Below, piece after piece: positions 35,364 to 35,853 of a DNA stretch of 35,853 nucleotides. This DNA comes from an uncultured Clostridia bacterium (lineage in GTDB: Bacteria; Bacillota; Clostridia; Oscillospirales; Acutalibacteraceae): NCBI GenBank assembly GCA_947589485.1, contig CANQBK010000016.1, positions 1-35,853 of the forward strand, read 5' to 3'. The notes beneath the pieces were generated by a model. The model was not told the DNA's origin and did no database searches. It worked only from the letters and a program-made list of their open reading frames with translations. Position numbers and translations under genes: made by a program. Positions within the stretch are counted from its first letter, which is position 1. Each line of letters opens with the position of its first letter.

Positions 35364-35765
35364 TTATTTGGTTAAGGTAAGCCCTCGACCGTCACTGAAA
35401 GTTCCGCTGGCTATTTTTATTATGTCATATATCCAGCCGAAACAAAACAGTCCGGCTGTTAAAAAGTACAGAATAGCCGAACCGACTTTTCCTACATAAA
35501 ATCTATGTATACCGAGATAACCTAAAAAAATTGAAAGCATAAGAGCAACGGTTTTGCTTTTTGGACTGCTTAAAGCGGCCAACGGGTCAAAACTGTTATT
35601 AAACGCGTTCGGGTCGGCGTTTTGATTGTTTAAAACATTTTGCACAACAATTACAGGCTGGCTGTTATTTGCCTGTGTATTGTTAGTATGTTCTATTTCG
35701 GTGCGGCAATAAGGACACAACCGATATTCGATTCCTACTTCTGCTCCACAATTTTTACATTCCAT
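35364..35765 (-). CDS. Zinc-ribbon and TM2 domain membrane protein
   Basis: MECKNCGAEVGIEYRLCPYCRTEI zinc ribbon; SKTVALMLSIFLGYLGIHRFYVGKVGSAILYFLTAGLFCFGWIYDIIKI TM2 domain; AAGGA before ATG 35765. Confidence 0.9.
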   Translation of the reverse strand: MECKNCGAEVGIEYRLCPYCRTEIEHTNNTQANNSQPVIVVQNVLNNQNADPNAFNNSFDPLAALSSPKSKTVALMLSIFLGYLGIHRFYVGKVGSAILYFLTAGLFCFGWIYDIIKIASGTFSDGRGLTLTK

Positions 35766-35853
35766 TTGTACCAAATCCTTGTATTATAAAGTAGTAGTGT
35801 TTAAAGTCCCTCTCCAAGGACTATATGCTATACTGTTTAGAGATACTGTGGAT

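Overview
The window looks like a chromosomal segment from a low-GC Firmicute, probably a gut Clostridia/Ruminococcaceae-type genome (inferred from protein style and gene order). Most of it is plus-strand housekeeping genes: pyrK-pyrD, a hypothetical gene, a histidine phosphatase, ruvX/yqgF, a VanZ-like gene, a three-gene succinate dehydrogenase/fumarate reductase operon, a 5.1-kb BspA-like LRR plus Ig-like surface protein, a U32 peptidase, uvrB, a divergent topoisomerase IV pair (parE/parC), secG, cca, dnaD-like, dnaC-like, rnr, SRP RNA-dnaX-ybaB-recR, smpB-tmRNA and apt. The last ~2.5 kb holds a minus-strand pair: a zinc-ribbon/TM2 membrane protein followed by a coiled-coil GIY-YIG (T5orf172-type) protein with an in-frame minisatellite. 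The most notable non-textbook signals are: (i) a composite ~190-nt multi-hairpin intergenic element in three copies, two of them just upstream of parE and parC; (ii) the TM2 + GIY-YIG pair beyond a tmRNA gene that has an integrase-tail-like scar at its 3' side; (iii) a triplicated LRR supermodule and 243-bp tandem Ig repeats in the surface protein; (iv) an SRP RNA of extended architecture; and (v) SecG with a long Ser/Glu/Lys repeat tail. Product calls come from reading the translations. No database search was run.
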